The notes below the pieces were generated by a model. It had not been told where the DNA came from. It made no database searches and saw only the letters and a list, made by a program, of their open reading frames with translations. The position numbers and the translations under genes are program-made. A stretch of 64,000 bases of DNA from contig LT598454.1 of the NCBI GenBank assembly GCA_900074725.1, forward strand, positions 874,854 to 938,853, read 5' to 3'. The DNA comes from Lachancea dasiensis (Eukaryota > Ascomycota > Saccharomycetes > Saccharomycetales > Saccharomycetaceae). Positions 29,856 to 40,900 of the stretch are shown here, piece after piece (the stretch's first letter is position 1; each line of letters starts with the position of its first letter).

Positions 29856-30370
29856 TTATTCGTCATCCTCGTCTTCGTCATCGCCACCTTCGGCAAGCTT
29901 CAACTTAACATCTTTCCACAACTTACCCTTGTTGTGGGCTTCGTACCACGCTGTGACACTGCTGTCAAAAGCGGCTTGAAAGACGAAGGAAGCGGCGAAA
30001 ACGGTGCCGACAAAAACCGAATTTCTCTTGAAAAAGACGTTGTAGATGGTTGAGAATGCCTAGTATCAGAGTTAGTAAGCGCAAAATGAAATATGGGGCA
30101 CAGAGAGCGGGAGTAAATGACTTTGAGACTATAACTGGCGAAGGCATATCTAAGTGTCCTAAAAATGACTTTGATTCTAGGATTCAAGTCTGTCCATGGG
30201 TATCACTCAGGACGCATGATGCATAGCGACACATTACCGAATATTCCAACAATTGACCAAGGATAACGCACGTCTGTTCGACACCGCCCATCCTTGAAGG
30301 CCCCATAGAAAGCATAGTTCTTAAGCTGTCACGACGCGTTTTCTTTCTCAATAACAATAAAACATACCAT
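29856..30370 (-). CDS. QCR9: Complex III subunit 9, spliced with an ATG-only first exon
   Basis: Qcr9 is a small single-span subunit of ubiquinol-cytochrome c reductase near the Rieske protein. Exon 1 is only the ATG (30368-30370), followed directly by GTATGT. The intron (30060-30367, 308 bases) has TACTAAC near 30069-30075 and ends TACTAG. Exon 2 (29856-30059) codes AFSTIYNVFFKRNSVFVG, a membrane span (VFVGTVFAASFVFQAAF), AWYEAHNKGKLWKDVK and an acidic tail. The spliced product is 68 residues, against 66 in yeast Qcr9 (MSFSSLYKTFFKRNAVFVG...), which also has an intron near its start. No ATG exists in frame at the start of exon 2, so splicing is needed. Confidence 0.94.
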
Positions 30371-30670
30371 TGTTGCTAGCTATTGATCGATAATCAGTAA
30401 CTCCTGGTTTTAGAGAAGCAACTTCCTGTGATACTGATTCAAAGTCTGCAATTTCGGTTGCTTAATTAACTAACTATTGACAGTGATACCTTACACTTGA
30501 ATTCAAAAAATTTTGTTAATGAATCCTCAAACACCATTGGCTCGTATAAAAAGCCATAACTAATAAAGTTCAAAAGTCGCACGTTCGAAGCTTACGATAC
30601 GCTACTCAAGTTAACTAACGATTCGGCACTGATCTGTTGAACGTAAAATAGATCATAGGATTCAGAATTT

Positions 30671-33600
30671 TTAATCTGCATCCTCGTCATCCTCAGCATC
30701 CTCAGCACCCTCACCTTCAGCTTCCTCAGCAGGTCCATTTAAATTTCTGAAATTGGGAATGAATTCGAAACGAGGAACAAAAAAATTACCCAGCCTACCA
30801 GCTCCTTCAGCCTGCCCATCCTCAAAGGTGTCAGTATCAGTTCTTAAGTTGTTAATGAACTGAAAAAAATCCCTTATATCTCCACCAGGTATTGGGTCGG
30901 CATCCTCTAAACGAATACCTGCTTCTTCAAAGAACTCATCCGGACGAATCTCCCATCTGGCTTCGCCACCTGCTGAATCATCGTTATCCTCCCCTTCACT
31001 GCTGCTGCTATCACCATCAAGCTCATCGGTATTGGCCCTACGAGGCCGGAGGACGTTTCTATTGAAATTCAGAACCACTCCATTGGAAATTATCAAAACT
31101 CTAAATTCGTCTCCCATCACGCGGCTAATAAGTCCAGGGACTTCATTATTCAGCCAAATATTATTGAGATGCTCATACCTACGCAAGTTTAAGGTTGTTA
31201 AATCACCCCGCTGAATAGCATTCCGGCCGGCTTCACCATGAAAGTTTAAGTAGGGCGCCGGAATTGAAATGGAGCACCTTGGATTTGTTAGTATCAAGCA
31301 AACTTCATTCAGATTTGGAATGAGAAAGAGCCCAAATGGCTTAAAGCAATGACTTCCCAAATGTCTTATTAGTTCTGTGTGATCTTTCCGCGCATGGACT
31401 TTTACACCGCACGTTAAACAGATTTTAAAGTCTAGGCGGTTACCTGCATTTTTCATGTGCGCCGGATGCTCATCGCGCAATTTCACGTCTCTTGAATTTG
31501 TGAGATAAGTATTCAATTGTGGTGCGAGGTCAACTAGTTTAACGATGCCAGTGTATTCATAAGGAATTCTGGACAGATAAGGATCATCCATGTTGGTACC
31601 GCAGGAGTATCTCAAAAGGCCGTCCACGCTATCGCAGAACGTGACTTCCTTGATTACAGTGTTAATGTATTCAGTCAAGTTTGCGTATTCCGTGAATGGA
31701 GTTTCGAAATCAACCTCGTTTAAGATCAAACGAGAACCTTCAGAATTTAACGTATCATTTAGTACCTTCAAAAAGATCAGACATCTTCTTATCGTTGGCA
31801 GGAGATTTTTTTCCAAGCTCGCATACGCCAGCGTGTACAGCTTTGTGTTAAGGGCTTCATCCGCAATGCCGATATCACATATAGAACGCATGGTGTTGAG
31901 AAGACTTTCATCAACCTTGCCGCTGCCACCTGAACTGGTATATTCTTCGAACATTTTTTCAATGTGCTTGGGTGACTGGCCCTTCACAAAGTCAACGATC
32001 AACTGTCTACCAAACAGAGCTAAACCTTTTGTTATGGTGTCAGAAATAGGAGCAGCAGTGAAAAGGGAATTGCGAATGATGTACTGGAAAAGCTGGTTAT
32101 GATTCCAGGTGACACCTTCGCTGTTGACATAAGGGATATGTTCCAGCGAGGGTGGCCCCACTACTTTATAAAGCCAGGCGATGGAAGAGAGGACATTTCG
32201 CAAAGTTTTATACTTTTGCTCTCTCCCTTGCAATACACTATCATTTCCCAGGAACAAAGGTCGGGTAGATATTTCCAGCATTGAGATTGTATTGGACCAA
32301 TGCACCGCCAAAACGAGAGCAACCTCAGGCCTTTGGAACTTTGGAGTAGCTGCCCATTGGCGATCGTAGTACTTATTTTGCTTGTTTATTTCCACAAACA
32401 TATTGAAGATGCCACTAAAATCTTCATTGACGTCGCTATCATGTATGTAGCTGATAGGTGGGCAAACCACGTTAGATTCAAGCAAGTCGGTCACAGAAAT
32501 CTCGCTTTCTTTGCACGCCTTCCGCGAAACCGGCATAACACAGTTGGAAAATGTTTGACACACTGGACAAATGAAGGCATTTGTAGAAAACCTTTTTTTC
32601 TGAGCATACCGTTTGAAGCACTTGTAATGAATATAATGATTACAAGAGAAGAATACTTTTCGGGAACCACGAGTACCATCTTTCTTGTAAGCATCTAAAG
32701 TCTCTTCGTCATAAACTGTGGGATGATCGTCGTCATTGCCAAAGCCCCCCCAAATGGTGGCCAGTTGTCCGATATCGTGAATATTTCCACCTCTAAAAAT
32801 TGGGGAAGCTTCATGGTATAGAGGGATAACGAATGCGTCGGTTGATTCAGAATCCTGACACAGTGCACAAGTGTGGTCATGCTCCTCATTAGAGACATCG
32901 ACATCGATCATATCCACGTCACCGTCCTTGCTCTCAAGTTTGAATTCATCCCCTTTCATGAACTTTGACTGCTGTTTTGAGAACTTAGACAGTATCTTTT
33001 CCTGGCGCGACTTTGCTAACCGTTTTTTCCGATCTCTCTCGCTTTCTTCGAGGTTCACACCTTGATTTAATTTTTTTGATTTGTACAGCTCAATTGTCTG
33101 TTCTCCGAAACATGAGAGTAAAGAGTCTAGTACAGCTTCTGGTCTCCTTCGAATCATAAACTCTAATAAGAAATCGGCCTTTGCAATTGCGCTCTCCGAA
33201 AAAACCGCGGACTTAGAATCGATTATGGTGAGAAACAGATTGCAAACAGGAATCGAGAGATAAGGTCCTGGAATTGAGTTCTTTCCATTGGCAAGCTCAT
33301 GGTCTTTGAAAATTGCATGAACCAAATGCAGTAAACCATAAATGAAGGTGCCTTCATCAAAATCTAGACAAACCTGCAGGAGGTTGAAGATTACTTTGGC
33401 AAATGCATCGGTTCGAGTAAAGGCACCCAAGTTACGAGCACCCTCGTCCATATGTTTCGGGTGTGTCAATTGAGGTTCCAACACAACTTTTTTGGCATCA
33501 TGTCCAGGTTCCGCTAAATGAGACATAATAACAGATGCACTATGTTCAAAATCGTTTCCCATGTTGGGCAGCTGCAGCGGATCAATCTTTCTATAAAGTT

Positions 33601-36493
33601 CAGGCTTCAGTTTAAAAACACCATTATCTTCGAGGCCCTTGGGCTCCACAAAAATTGAGACCTCGTGCAACGCTTGGTCAAATAAATTCGAACTTTCAGT
33701 AAGATACTCGGGCATTGCTGAAAAAAGGTCAGAGTAGGATAGAGGTTCCATAAACAGACCATACATGATGGATTTTTTTATCTGATAATATTCCTTTTCT
33801 TTGAAACTCTGGAACTTTTTGAAAGAATGCCTTTCAGCAAGTATCTGATAGACAAATGCGATGAACTGTTGGATGATAAAGACAATTTTGTCTTCGTATT
33901 GGGTGTGTAGAAATTCTTCTTCTCCATCAAGCCAACTCAAAAGTTCCCACCTCTCTAGTGTGTTGTAGATCAATCTGACTAGATTGTCCTTCTCTCCTAA
34001 AAATGTAAGCTGACAGAGGTGAATATCGCGCATGTAGGAAGCCATGTCGGGAGTGCGTTTGTAGTACGACGACTGACGGAGAACAGACACACCATTTCTA
34101 ACCCAGAAGCCGACATCAATTTGGGAACAAAGGACAATAGACCTAAGGGGAATGTCAGAAATTGTGAGGAAATCTTCACAGTCCGCAGCGGCTAATAGTG
34201 CTTTTTCTAGCGGAACCTTTTCCATCAAAAATGACAAAAGTGTGTGGACAGGATTCATAAAAGCAACTCGTTGCTTGCTCACCTTGAATTTTATTACCTC
34301 ATGAGTCTCATGAACAATTTTGTAGTGGCAAGTTCTGTGGCCCAAAAATGTGCTTAATAGCCTTATGGCATTTAGTATCAGCTGTTCTTCTACTTCATCA
34401 CGCCTACTGGCAAGCGTCTTATCGATGGTCTGAATGATGCTGAAGACGGAAGTCGTATACTCCACATAAGGTATGAAATTTTGGTCCTCTCTCAGAACAT
34501 GCTCTCCTTCCTTACGCTTTATTTTCCAAGCCCCATTGAAAAGTTTGCACAGAGTTACAATAGCAATAAATTCTGGAGTCCGCAGCAGGAGATTAGGGTC
34601 GTTTATCTTGCTCAGTATTGTTTCCACCGCATAAAAGCCCTGCTTAAACGAAAATCTATAACTCTTGCTCGGGTTTGTCTTTTGAACCTTTTGCCAAATT
34701 AAAAGACCAGCGTCTTTCCTTGAAAACTCCGCAAAAATATCAATTACTGACCACATTATGCTGCTAAAGCTTCCACTTTCAAATATCATTTTAGCATTTG
34801 TTGGACATGTAAAGAGTTGTACAACGCACTCCCGTAATGCGCACAGTTGAGGCTCCCGGTCCATAAACGCTAAAGATCTACTCATGTGATTGAAAATTTG
34901 GACCAACTGAGTACAGAAGACAGGCTTGAACTTGACACTAGATGCCATCGTCGAAATGATCACATCCTGGATCTCCTTGCGCAGTCCCTTCCAATATCTG
35001 TTGTCGAAGAAGAGAAAATGCTGTAATCTCGAATTAAAATACGGTTTGGAGGTCGGCGTTATGGTATTATTCAGAGTAGCCGAAATGGAGTCTGTTGCAT
35101 CTGCCGCTAGTTCTTTTTCATGGCTTAATGGAATAGTATTTCCCCTGTCCAGCACTGAGAGGTCTGCATATCTGAATTTGGTATCGGTGGGAATCTTGAT
35201 AGGAAAGTGCTTATCCACTATGGTGCTGACATCTCGCTTTTCAGCGAAATTTGTGATTTCCGAACATAGAACAGTCCCCAGACTCTCTCTAAATATTTGC
35301 TGAAACTCAGCATTGGGAATGGTTAAACCATGCTTGATCCATGCTATCATGTATTTACAGGCCTCTTGATGAATGTACTCGACCCATGTTGTTAAGGTGG
35401 CGGATAGACCGTTGGTGCGGATGGCGAAAAACCCGCTTAAAATGTTAGGCAAATCTTTTGAGCACTTTAACATTGCGCGTCCCTCTCCATCAATACATGC
35501 AGTAAGCTTGTCTGTGTGCTTGTCATCTGGGGCTCCTTGCTTCAGAGCAGCTATAGCTTGAGAGTAGTTATGATACTCATCGTTGTACACCATGACTGCG
35601 TAGTCCGGGGTCTGAGTTTCCACCAAGCCTCCATCCTTTTCATAGAGGTCATTCGTTTCGCGGTGAAACCGCCCGTCTTCGTGGTGCTCTAGAATATACT
35701 CATTTGTATATTGGAGATCCTTCAAAAACTCCAACTTCTCGTTTGCCTTGTTAGCTTGTTCCATCTCCCTAAGCTTTATTGTGATCTCCTTTTGAATCGT
35801 GGGCAAAGGCTCAATGTTTTGATTAAAAACGTCAAGAAAGTGGTCCAGAATCTCTGTAAGCGCATTCTCAATAAGCTGATGCATTTCGACGGACTGAAAG
35901 CCTTCATCGTGGTCAAAGTCTTGGTCCTCCAGGTCACTGTCTGACAGTTCGGCTCTGCAATGCAAACTGTTGTGCCATGCTTCGACGTCCCCGCAGTCAC
36001 ATATGCCAGTGTTCAGTAAGGAGCAGATACTGGTGTAGACGTGGTGACCCTTGTGATCATCCGGATGAAAACAGTGGATACACAGCACACACGTCTCATC
36101 GTAACCGCATTCTTTGCAGCGATAGATGGGCTCTCCAGGAAGAAATTTGCGGCCACAGTTTCTACCTGTGTGGCGGTGTTGTTGACTTGTCACAACCTCT
36201 TCTATCGTATAGAAGGGGTCATTCTTGCGTTGCATGGCCAAATCCATGCTCAGGGCCTCCTCCAGACTTTTTGGGAACTTTTCCGGCGGTGCTCCCGGAA
36301 ACAACAGGGACAAAAGTCGACCATGGCCCGAAATAACATAGTACAGATAGCGGAATATGAAGCTTTTTAACGTTTTCCCTACGTCAGCCCGTTCTTTAGG
36401 GCCCTTGGCGCTTTGAAAGTATGGCACATCGTGCAGAGACTGTAAAACAGCCTTCAAATGCTCCTGCATCTTGCTGGTTTCGCCCCTAATCAT
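30671..36493 (-). CDS. UBR1: Ubr1, N-end-rule E3 ubiquitin ligase
   Basis: Ubr1 recognises N-degrons and, with Rad6, ubiquitylates substrates for the proteasome; it also controls the peptide-import repressor Cup9 and cytosolic quality control. The 1,940-residue protein (yeast 1,950) has the UBR box at residues about 112-180 (CGRKFLPGEPIYRCKECG...CDCGDVEAW). The RING-H2 is near 1,230-1,340 (CALCQDSESTDAFVIP ... CNHYIHYKCF ... FICPVCQTFSNC). The winged-helix and C-terminal cap region follows (RLDFKICLTCGVKVH, GDLTTLNLRRYEHLN), with a very acidic tail. I set the start at the first ATG (36493); the frame stays open upstream but without an ATG. The position after TIM13-QCR9 matches yeast. Confidence 0.96.
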   Translation of the reverse strand: MIRGETSKMQEHLKAVLQSLHDVPYFQSAKGPKERADVGKTLKSFIFRYLYYVISGHGRLLSLLFPGAPPEKFPKSLEEALSMDLAMQRKNDPFYTIEEVVTSQQHRHTGRNCGRKFLPGEPIYRCKECGYDETCVLCIHCFHPDDHKGHHVYTSICSLLNTGICDCGDVEAWHNSLHCRAELSDSDLEDQDFDHDEGFQSVEMHQLIENALTEILDHFLDVFNQNIEPLPTIQKEITIKLREMEQANKANEKLEFLKDLQYTNEYILEHHEDGRFHRETNDLYEKDGGLVETQTPDYAVMVYNDEYHNYSQAIAALKQGAPDDKHTDKLTACIDGEGRAMLKCSKDLPNILSGFFAIRTNGLSATLTTWVEYIHQEACKYMIAWIKHGLTIPNAEFQQIFRESLGTVLCSEITNFAEKRDVSTIVDKHFPIKIPTDTKFRYADLSVLDRGNTIPLSHEKELAADATDSISATLNNTITPTSKPYFNSRLQHFLFFDNRYWKGLRKEIQDVIISTMASSVKFKPVFCTQLVQIFNHMSRSLAFMDREPQLCALRECVVQLFTCPTNAKMIFESGSFSSIMWSVIDIFAEFSRKDAGLLIWQKVQKTNPSKSYRFSFKQGFYAVETILSKINDPNLLLRTPEFIAIVTLCKLFNGAWKIKRKEGEHVLREDQNFIPYVEYTTSVFSIIQTIDKTLASRRDEVEEQLILNAIRLLSTFLGHRTCHYKIVHETHEVIKFKVSKQRVAFMNPVHTLLSFLMEKVPLEKALLAAADCEDFLTISDIPLRSIVLCSQIDVGFWVRNGVSVLRQSSYYKRTPDMASYMRDIHLCQLTFLGEKDNLVRLIYNTLERWELLSWLDGEEEFLHTQYEDKIVFIIQQFIAFVYQILAERHSFKKFQSFKEKEYYQIKKSIMYGLFMEPLSYSDLFSAMPEYLTESSNLFDQALHEVSIFVEPKGLEDNGVFKLKPELYRKIDPLQLPNMGNDFEHSASVIMSHLAEPGHDAKKVVLEPQLTHPKHMDEGARNLGAFTRTDAFAKVIFNLLQVCLDFDEGTFIYGLLHLVHAIFKDHELANGKNSIPGPYLSIPVCNLFLTIIDSKSAVFSESAIAKADFLLEFMIRRRPEAVLDSLLSCFGEQTIELYKSKKLNQGVNLEESERDRKKRLAKSRQEKILSKFSKQQSKFMKGDEFKLESKDGDVDMIDVDVSNEEHDHTCALCQDSESTDAFVIPLYHEASPIFRGGNIHDIGQLATIWGGFGNDDDHPTVYDEETLDAYKKDGTRGSRKVFFSCNHYIHYKCFKRYAQKKRFSTNAFICPVCQTFSNCVMPVSRKACKESEISVTDLLESNVVCPPISYIHDSDVNEDFSGIFNMFVEINKQNKYYDRQWAATPKFQRPEVALVLAVHWSNTISMLEISTRPLFLGNDSVLQGREQKYKTLRNVLSSIAWLYKVVGPPSLEHIPYVNSEGVTWNHNQLFQYIIRNSLFTAAPISDTITKGLALFGRQLIVDFVKGQSPKHIEKMFEEYTSSGGSGKVDESLLNTMRSICDIGIADEALNTKLYTLAYASLEKNLLPTIRRCLIFLKVLNDTLNSEGSRLILNEVDFETPFTEYANLTEYINTVIKEVTFCDSVDGLLRYSCGTNMDDPYLSRIPYEYTGIVKLVDLAPQLNTYLTNSRDVKLRDEHPAHMKNAGNRLDFKICLTCGVKVHARKDHTELIRHLGSHCFKPFGLFLIPNLNEVCLILTNPRCSISIPAPYLNFHGEAGRNAIQRGDLTTLNLRRYEHLNNIWLNNEVPGLISRVMGDEFRVLIISNGVVLNFNRNVLRPRRANTDELDGDSSSSEGEDNDDSAGGEARWEIRPDEFFEEAGIRLEDADPIPGGDIRDFFQFINNLRTDTDTFEDGQAEGAGRLGNFFVPRFEFIPNFRNLNGPAEEAEGEGAEDAEDDEDAD

Positions 36494-37901
36494 CTTAGCT
36501 CTCCATGAAATACTCACCCTTGCAGTTTGCACGATCAGTATTCTGCTATCCTAATCTTTTGGTAGTTTGCAAGTCAAGAATGGTTAGTATGGTGAGTATT
36601 AGTGATTGATTCTTTGCTCCCTAGTTCTGGCCACTAAAGATCACCATCGACGACTGTGGTGAGCTGAAGATCAAATTGAGTAGCTGGCTGATGGAGAAAA
36701 ATCATGCTTAATGTAGATAACAGCACGCAAATTCCAGCCACACGAAGTGATATCGACCGACAGATAAAATGGAGGTGACGAAACTAGATAAAAAAATTGA
36801 CTCTGTGCGGATTAGATCTTACCAGATTGGGCGGTGGTCGGGACTGATTTGATATAATTATGGCGGAAAATTGATATTTCGAAATAGTTTGGTTCCGCGT
36901 ACGAGTCGTGGAATATCTCACACTATATCTAATAGCTACGTTTAGTTACCGTACTATCGTACATCTAGCTGAACCATGTAAGTATTGCCGTCGGTTCGAT
37001 AGGAATGTGACTCAATCCATAGGATCGATGGACTGCTACCTAAATATAAAAGCCGTAGCATTCGAGGGTAATGAAAGGCTTCCGGAGGCAAACACGTTGG
37101 AACGAGGTTTGTCACTGTCACGTTGAAAAAAATGCGTCTTACATACCACTTGCAACTGTAGCTTCCCGGGTGCAATTACAATTAGAACTTCTCAGACAGC
37201 CTTGAGAACTGTAGTCATATAGGCCCTAACTAAAATTTTCCAAAGCGGTCATATTTGGGGCGTGCGATGGCTGAACGTTCAGTTACTTATATCGATAATC
37301 CCAAGTTTGATGACATCGTATTTTACTCTCCACGACTGTCCAGCGTTGTCGATGTTCCCAGATTTCCTCGCAATGCCACCTTCCAATGCGGTCAAGCAAA
37401 AATGGAAAGTACACTATTAGGACCGAAAACAATGGTATTACGAAGCTGGACTAATTGAGTCAGTGAAATGCGTCTTTGTCATTCCCGCATCTACCATTGG
37501 TTTGGTTTGTCCTCCTGGAGTGTCCATTTTAAGTCACCCTAAAGCTCTTGGTCACTAATACATTAGGCCGCATAACTTGTTGAACATTCAAGCAGTCCGA
37601 AACTTCAGATAGACGTCCTATATTTGTAGGCCGTTGGGCGTCAGGCCCATAAAATCTGTGGTTTGCGCCAGCTACCCATTCCTCTTCTCATTTCTCTTCC
37701 CATTTCTCCACTACCACCAATTTAACGCCTGACCCCGAGAATTAATTATTTGGTGGCGAACAGCCTTCAGGCATATCGGCAAACAGCACACAGTAAACAA
37801 TATCGCCTCATAGGTATACACTCGCCTGGCGAGCTGAAGCTATTGTTCCCAAAGATCAAATTTTGAACGATTCTAAATCAAGTCGCTTCAGCATAGATGG
37901 A
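36494..37901. promoter_or_regulatory. Divergent UBR1 / UBR2-like intergenic region
   Basis: About 1.4 kb between the two ligase genes, with no supported coding frame. On the UBR2-like side it has a pyrimidine-rich tract with repeated CATTTCTC (about 37680-37715) and a GGTGGCGAA element at 37752-37760. Confidence 0.5.
37752..37760 (+). promoter_or_regulatory. GGTGGCGAA, PACE-like (Rpn4-type) element
   Basis: Differs by one base from the proteasome-associated control element GGTGGCAAA bound by Rpn4. It is about 140 bases upstream of the UBR2-like ATG. Confidence 0.35.
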
Positions 37902-40900
37902 ATGGCCAGGGAAGAGCGTCCTGTGCGAGAATTTTTGGTTTCGTTGCCGCGCTTAGCCAATGAATCGTATCACGAAGTTATAAGCTACGTTCTTTGGCAA
38001 ACTCTGGACGAATGTGTGACGCAGGGAATTGAAAAGGTCGATTGGCTCAACAAGCGACGCCTTTTCGATTCGCTCAACTGGAAGCGGGGCGTTTTTCAGT
38101 CGCTCCAGCTCCCTTCGAATTGGCGGGATGGATTTTTCAGCTCAAACGGCGAATCTCACACACACGAAAAGTCAAGCTGCGGCCGAATCTCTAAGCCCAC
38201 AGAAACTGTCTTTTACTGTTTTGACTGTACCAGAAATCCGCTTTATGAGATCTGCGATAGATGCTTCGACCCACAACACCACATGGGCCATCGATATACT
38301 TCGCGTGTTGTGGTTAGGCCCGAGGGACGTATATGCCACTGTGGTGATGGAAGTGTGTTCATAAGCTCCGAGAACGGTGATATTGGAGCCTTCAAATGCC
38401 GTAATTCTGCCAATAATGGTTCGTTCAGGGTGGATTTCGAACAGGAGAGAGACACCAACCTGGTATGCCTATTTGAACAAATTCTCGATTACATACTTGA
38501 TGCAACCGCGCTTTTTAAGGAGCAGAGCGATGACATTGCCAGGACTTTTATGGCGCACGATAATGGCACAGCTGAGAATTGCAGCGACCAATATGTTCTC
38601 CAGCTTTGCGGCAATGAGTGCAGCTTACACATAAAAGATCTCTCCTCCAAAATAAGCTCAGTTTTTCATAGACCCCCAGAGTTTGGTGTGATGATGACAG
38701 ATATGCTGCACAGAGGGGAGCCATCCGTTACTATACTAAGGTCATCGAACTTCTCCAAGCTTGACGAAATCAGGGAGATATTTGCAGCTCAAAACGTTAT
38801 TGTACAAGTGAAGAAAACATCGGACGTTTTCAAGGAATGTCTCGTAGATGAACTTACCAACTGGATTTACAAATTTTGCACTGTTAACACATCACTTTGC
38901 GGCAAATTGTCATTGAGAGTAGCTATTTGTGGAATTTGGCAGTCTGGGCTGCTATCGAATGGAAATACAACGGGATTACTTTGTCCTTTCACACCAAAGA
39001 TTGCGCTACTGGGCGGATTCGTTGTCCCTTTTGAACAACGACAAAATTTTCCTTGGGCTCAGCCCTGGACGTTTCCGCAGAAAAGTGATACAGTTCACGA
39101 CCCTCAGATGTTGCAAATTATGCAAGTGTATGACCGAAATTTGCAGGCAACATACCCAAGCGGCCAGAGTACTGTGTTTGGCTCACTTCAAGGTTCAAGG
39201 CTCCAGCACCTACTGGTCCAGGGTACTTCAGTCATACCTATGATGTGGAAGTTTCGACTACCTAAGATAGTAAGCTCTATTTTCTCAATTATTGATGACT
39301 CAAGAAATTGCATAGCCGCCCAATACATTGACATTTATCCAAATCTGCTTTATGATACTGTTGCATCAGACTCCGCTGGGTACAAACTTTCTTTAATGAG
39401 CTGCTTATCTCAACTTGTCTTTCAAATACCCACTATTGCCAACATGATTGTTACTTCAGGCTTTATTGAACGTATCACGCAGGTTGCATTCACTCTCATG
39501 TCATTTTCGGTAGAAGATCTGGCAGAGTGTCCACCTGTTCCACTTTTCCGTGACCTAAAACTACCCAGCGATACAATAAAAAACAAGCGCAGTGTTATTT
39601 GCTTCAAGGATATTTACCTTGTAATGTCTACAAACACCGTTCCCGAGCTACTCCTATCAAATCAGCATATCCTATGGTGCATGATAAAATGTTTCTGTGC
39701 TTTTAACAATGTTCTTCCCCTAAGTCGAGAGACATCTGAACACATTGAGTATGAAAATTTCGATTTTTCGTCGTATTATTTCTATTTTTCCTCCATTCTT
39801 GTAATGGTTGATGGCTTTACGAGAAACATTTGTCAGCTTCAAGATCCAAGCCTCCGAGTACGTGTTGTCCACCGTTTCTTGAGGGTGTGTTTGTCGAAGG
39901 AGTTAGAGTTTTTGAAAACATTCAAACAGGTAGATTTCAGTCAAAAGCCGCCAAGAATAAATTTGAAAGCAAATTTCGGATTTTCTTTGATACATGAAGC
40001 CATTTGCGACACAACCGCTGATATCATCAGTTTTCAAGTTGGATCATCTTGTCAAAACTTTTTCAATCCGATGTCTTACTTCTTTAAATTCGTTACGCAA
40101 TGGAGTCACTGTGGAAGATACGCTCCTTTAAGCTATTCTATCAAAAACTTCTTCAAACTTGAAGAGATCTTTGCAGATAAAAGGCAAATTCTATGGATGT
40201 GTGAATCATCTTTGTCCACGCTCGTCTTGATTGCCCAAATTAATGCTGGCTTTTGGGTTAGAAACGGTTCTCCAATTCAACATCAAGCACGAATGTACAC
40301 GCGGTACAGTATGAGAGAATTCACCTATTTTAGCGATCTCTATATGCTGCAAATGGCCATGAGCATAGCCGATCCAAATGAATTCATGGTAACGTACATC
40401 TCACGGTGGGGTCTCAAGAATTGGGCACAAGGAACGCCTATTGGTGACTATCCTGAATCTGAAATAACAATCTCAATGGTAGACCAGTGTCTCCTGTTGT
40501 TAATTCAGCTTTTAAGTGAAACACGAAGTCTTACGATGAAGTCCTCGATCGAAGGATTCGAGAAGACAATACAGACCGAGTTAGTTCATGCCTTATGCTT
40601 CAAAAATTCGACGTATAGCGAACTTCTGAGCATTATTCCGGAGCATGTTACAAAGCACCCGGCTTTTGATTTATATTTGCATGACATGGCAAGTTTTAGC
40701 CCCCCGAATAAGCTGATGGATGCTGGCATCTTTACCTTAAAGAGAGAGTATTTTAAACTTGTCGATCCATATTTCATAGGGTTCATTTCAAGCAAAAGGT
40801 ATGAGGCAGAGAAACTCGTGCGGGAATCTATGGCTGCCGAAATGACAAATAGCTTTGCCAGAACTTTTGTCCCTGCTGCGGATGTCTCAAACTTGTTAGG

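Noticed and set aside
36541-36610. TACTAAC-like sequence just upstream of UBR1 as part of a 5' intron
   Set aside because: No GTATGT-type donor or coding exon was found upstream, and the protein already aligns with Ubr1 from the ATG at 36493.
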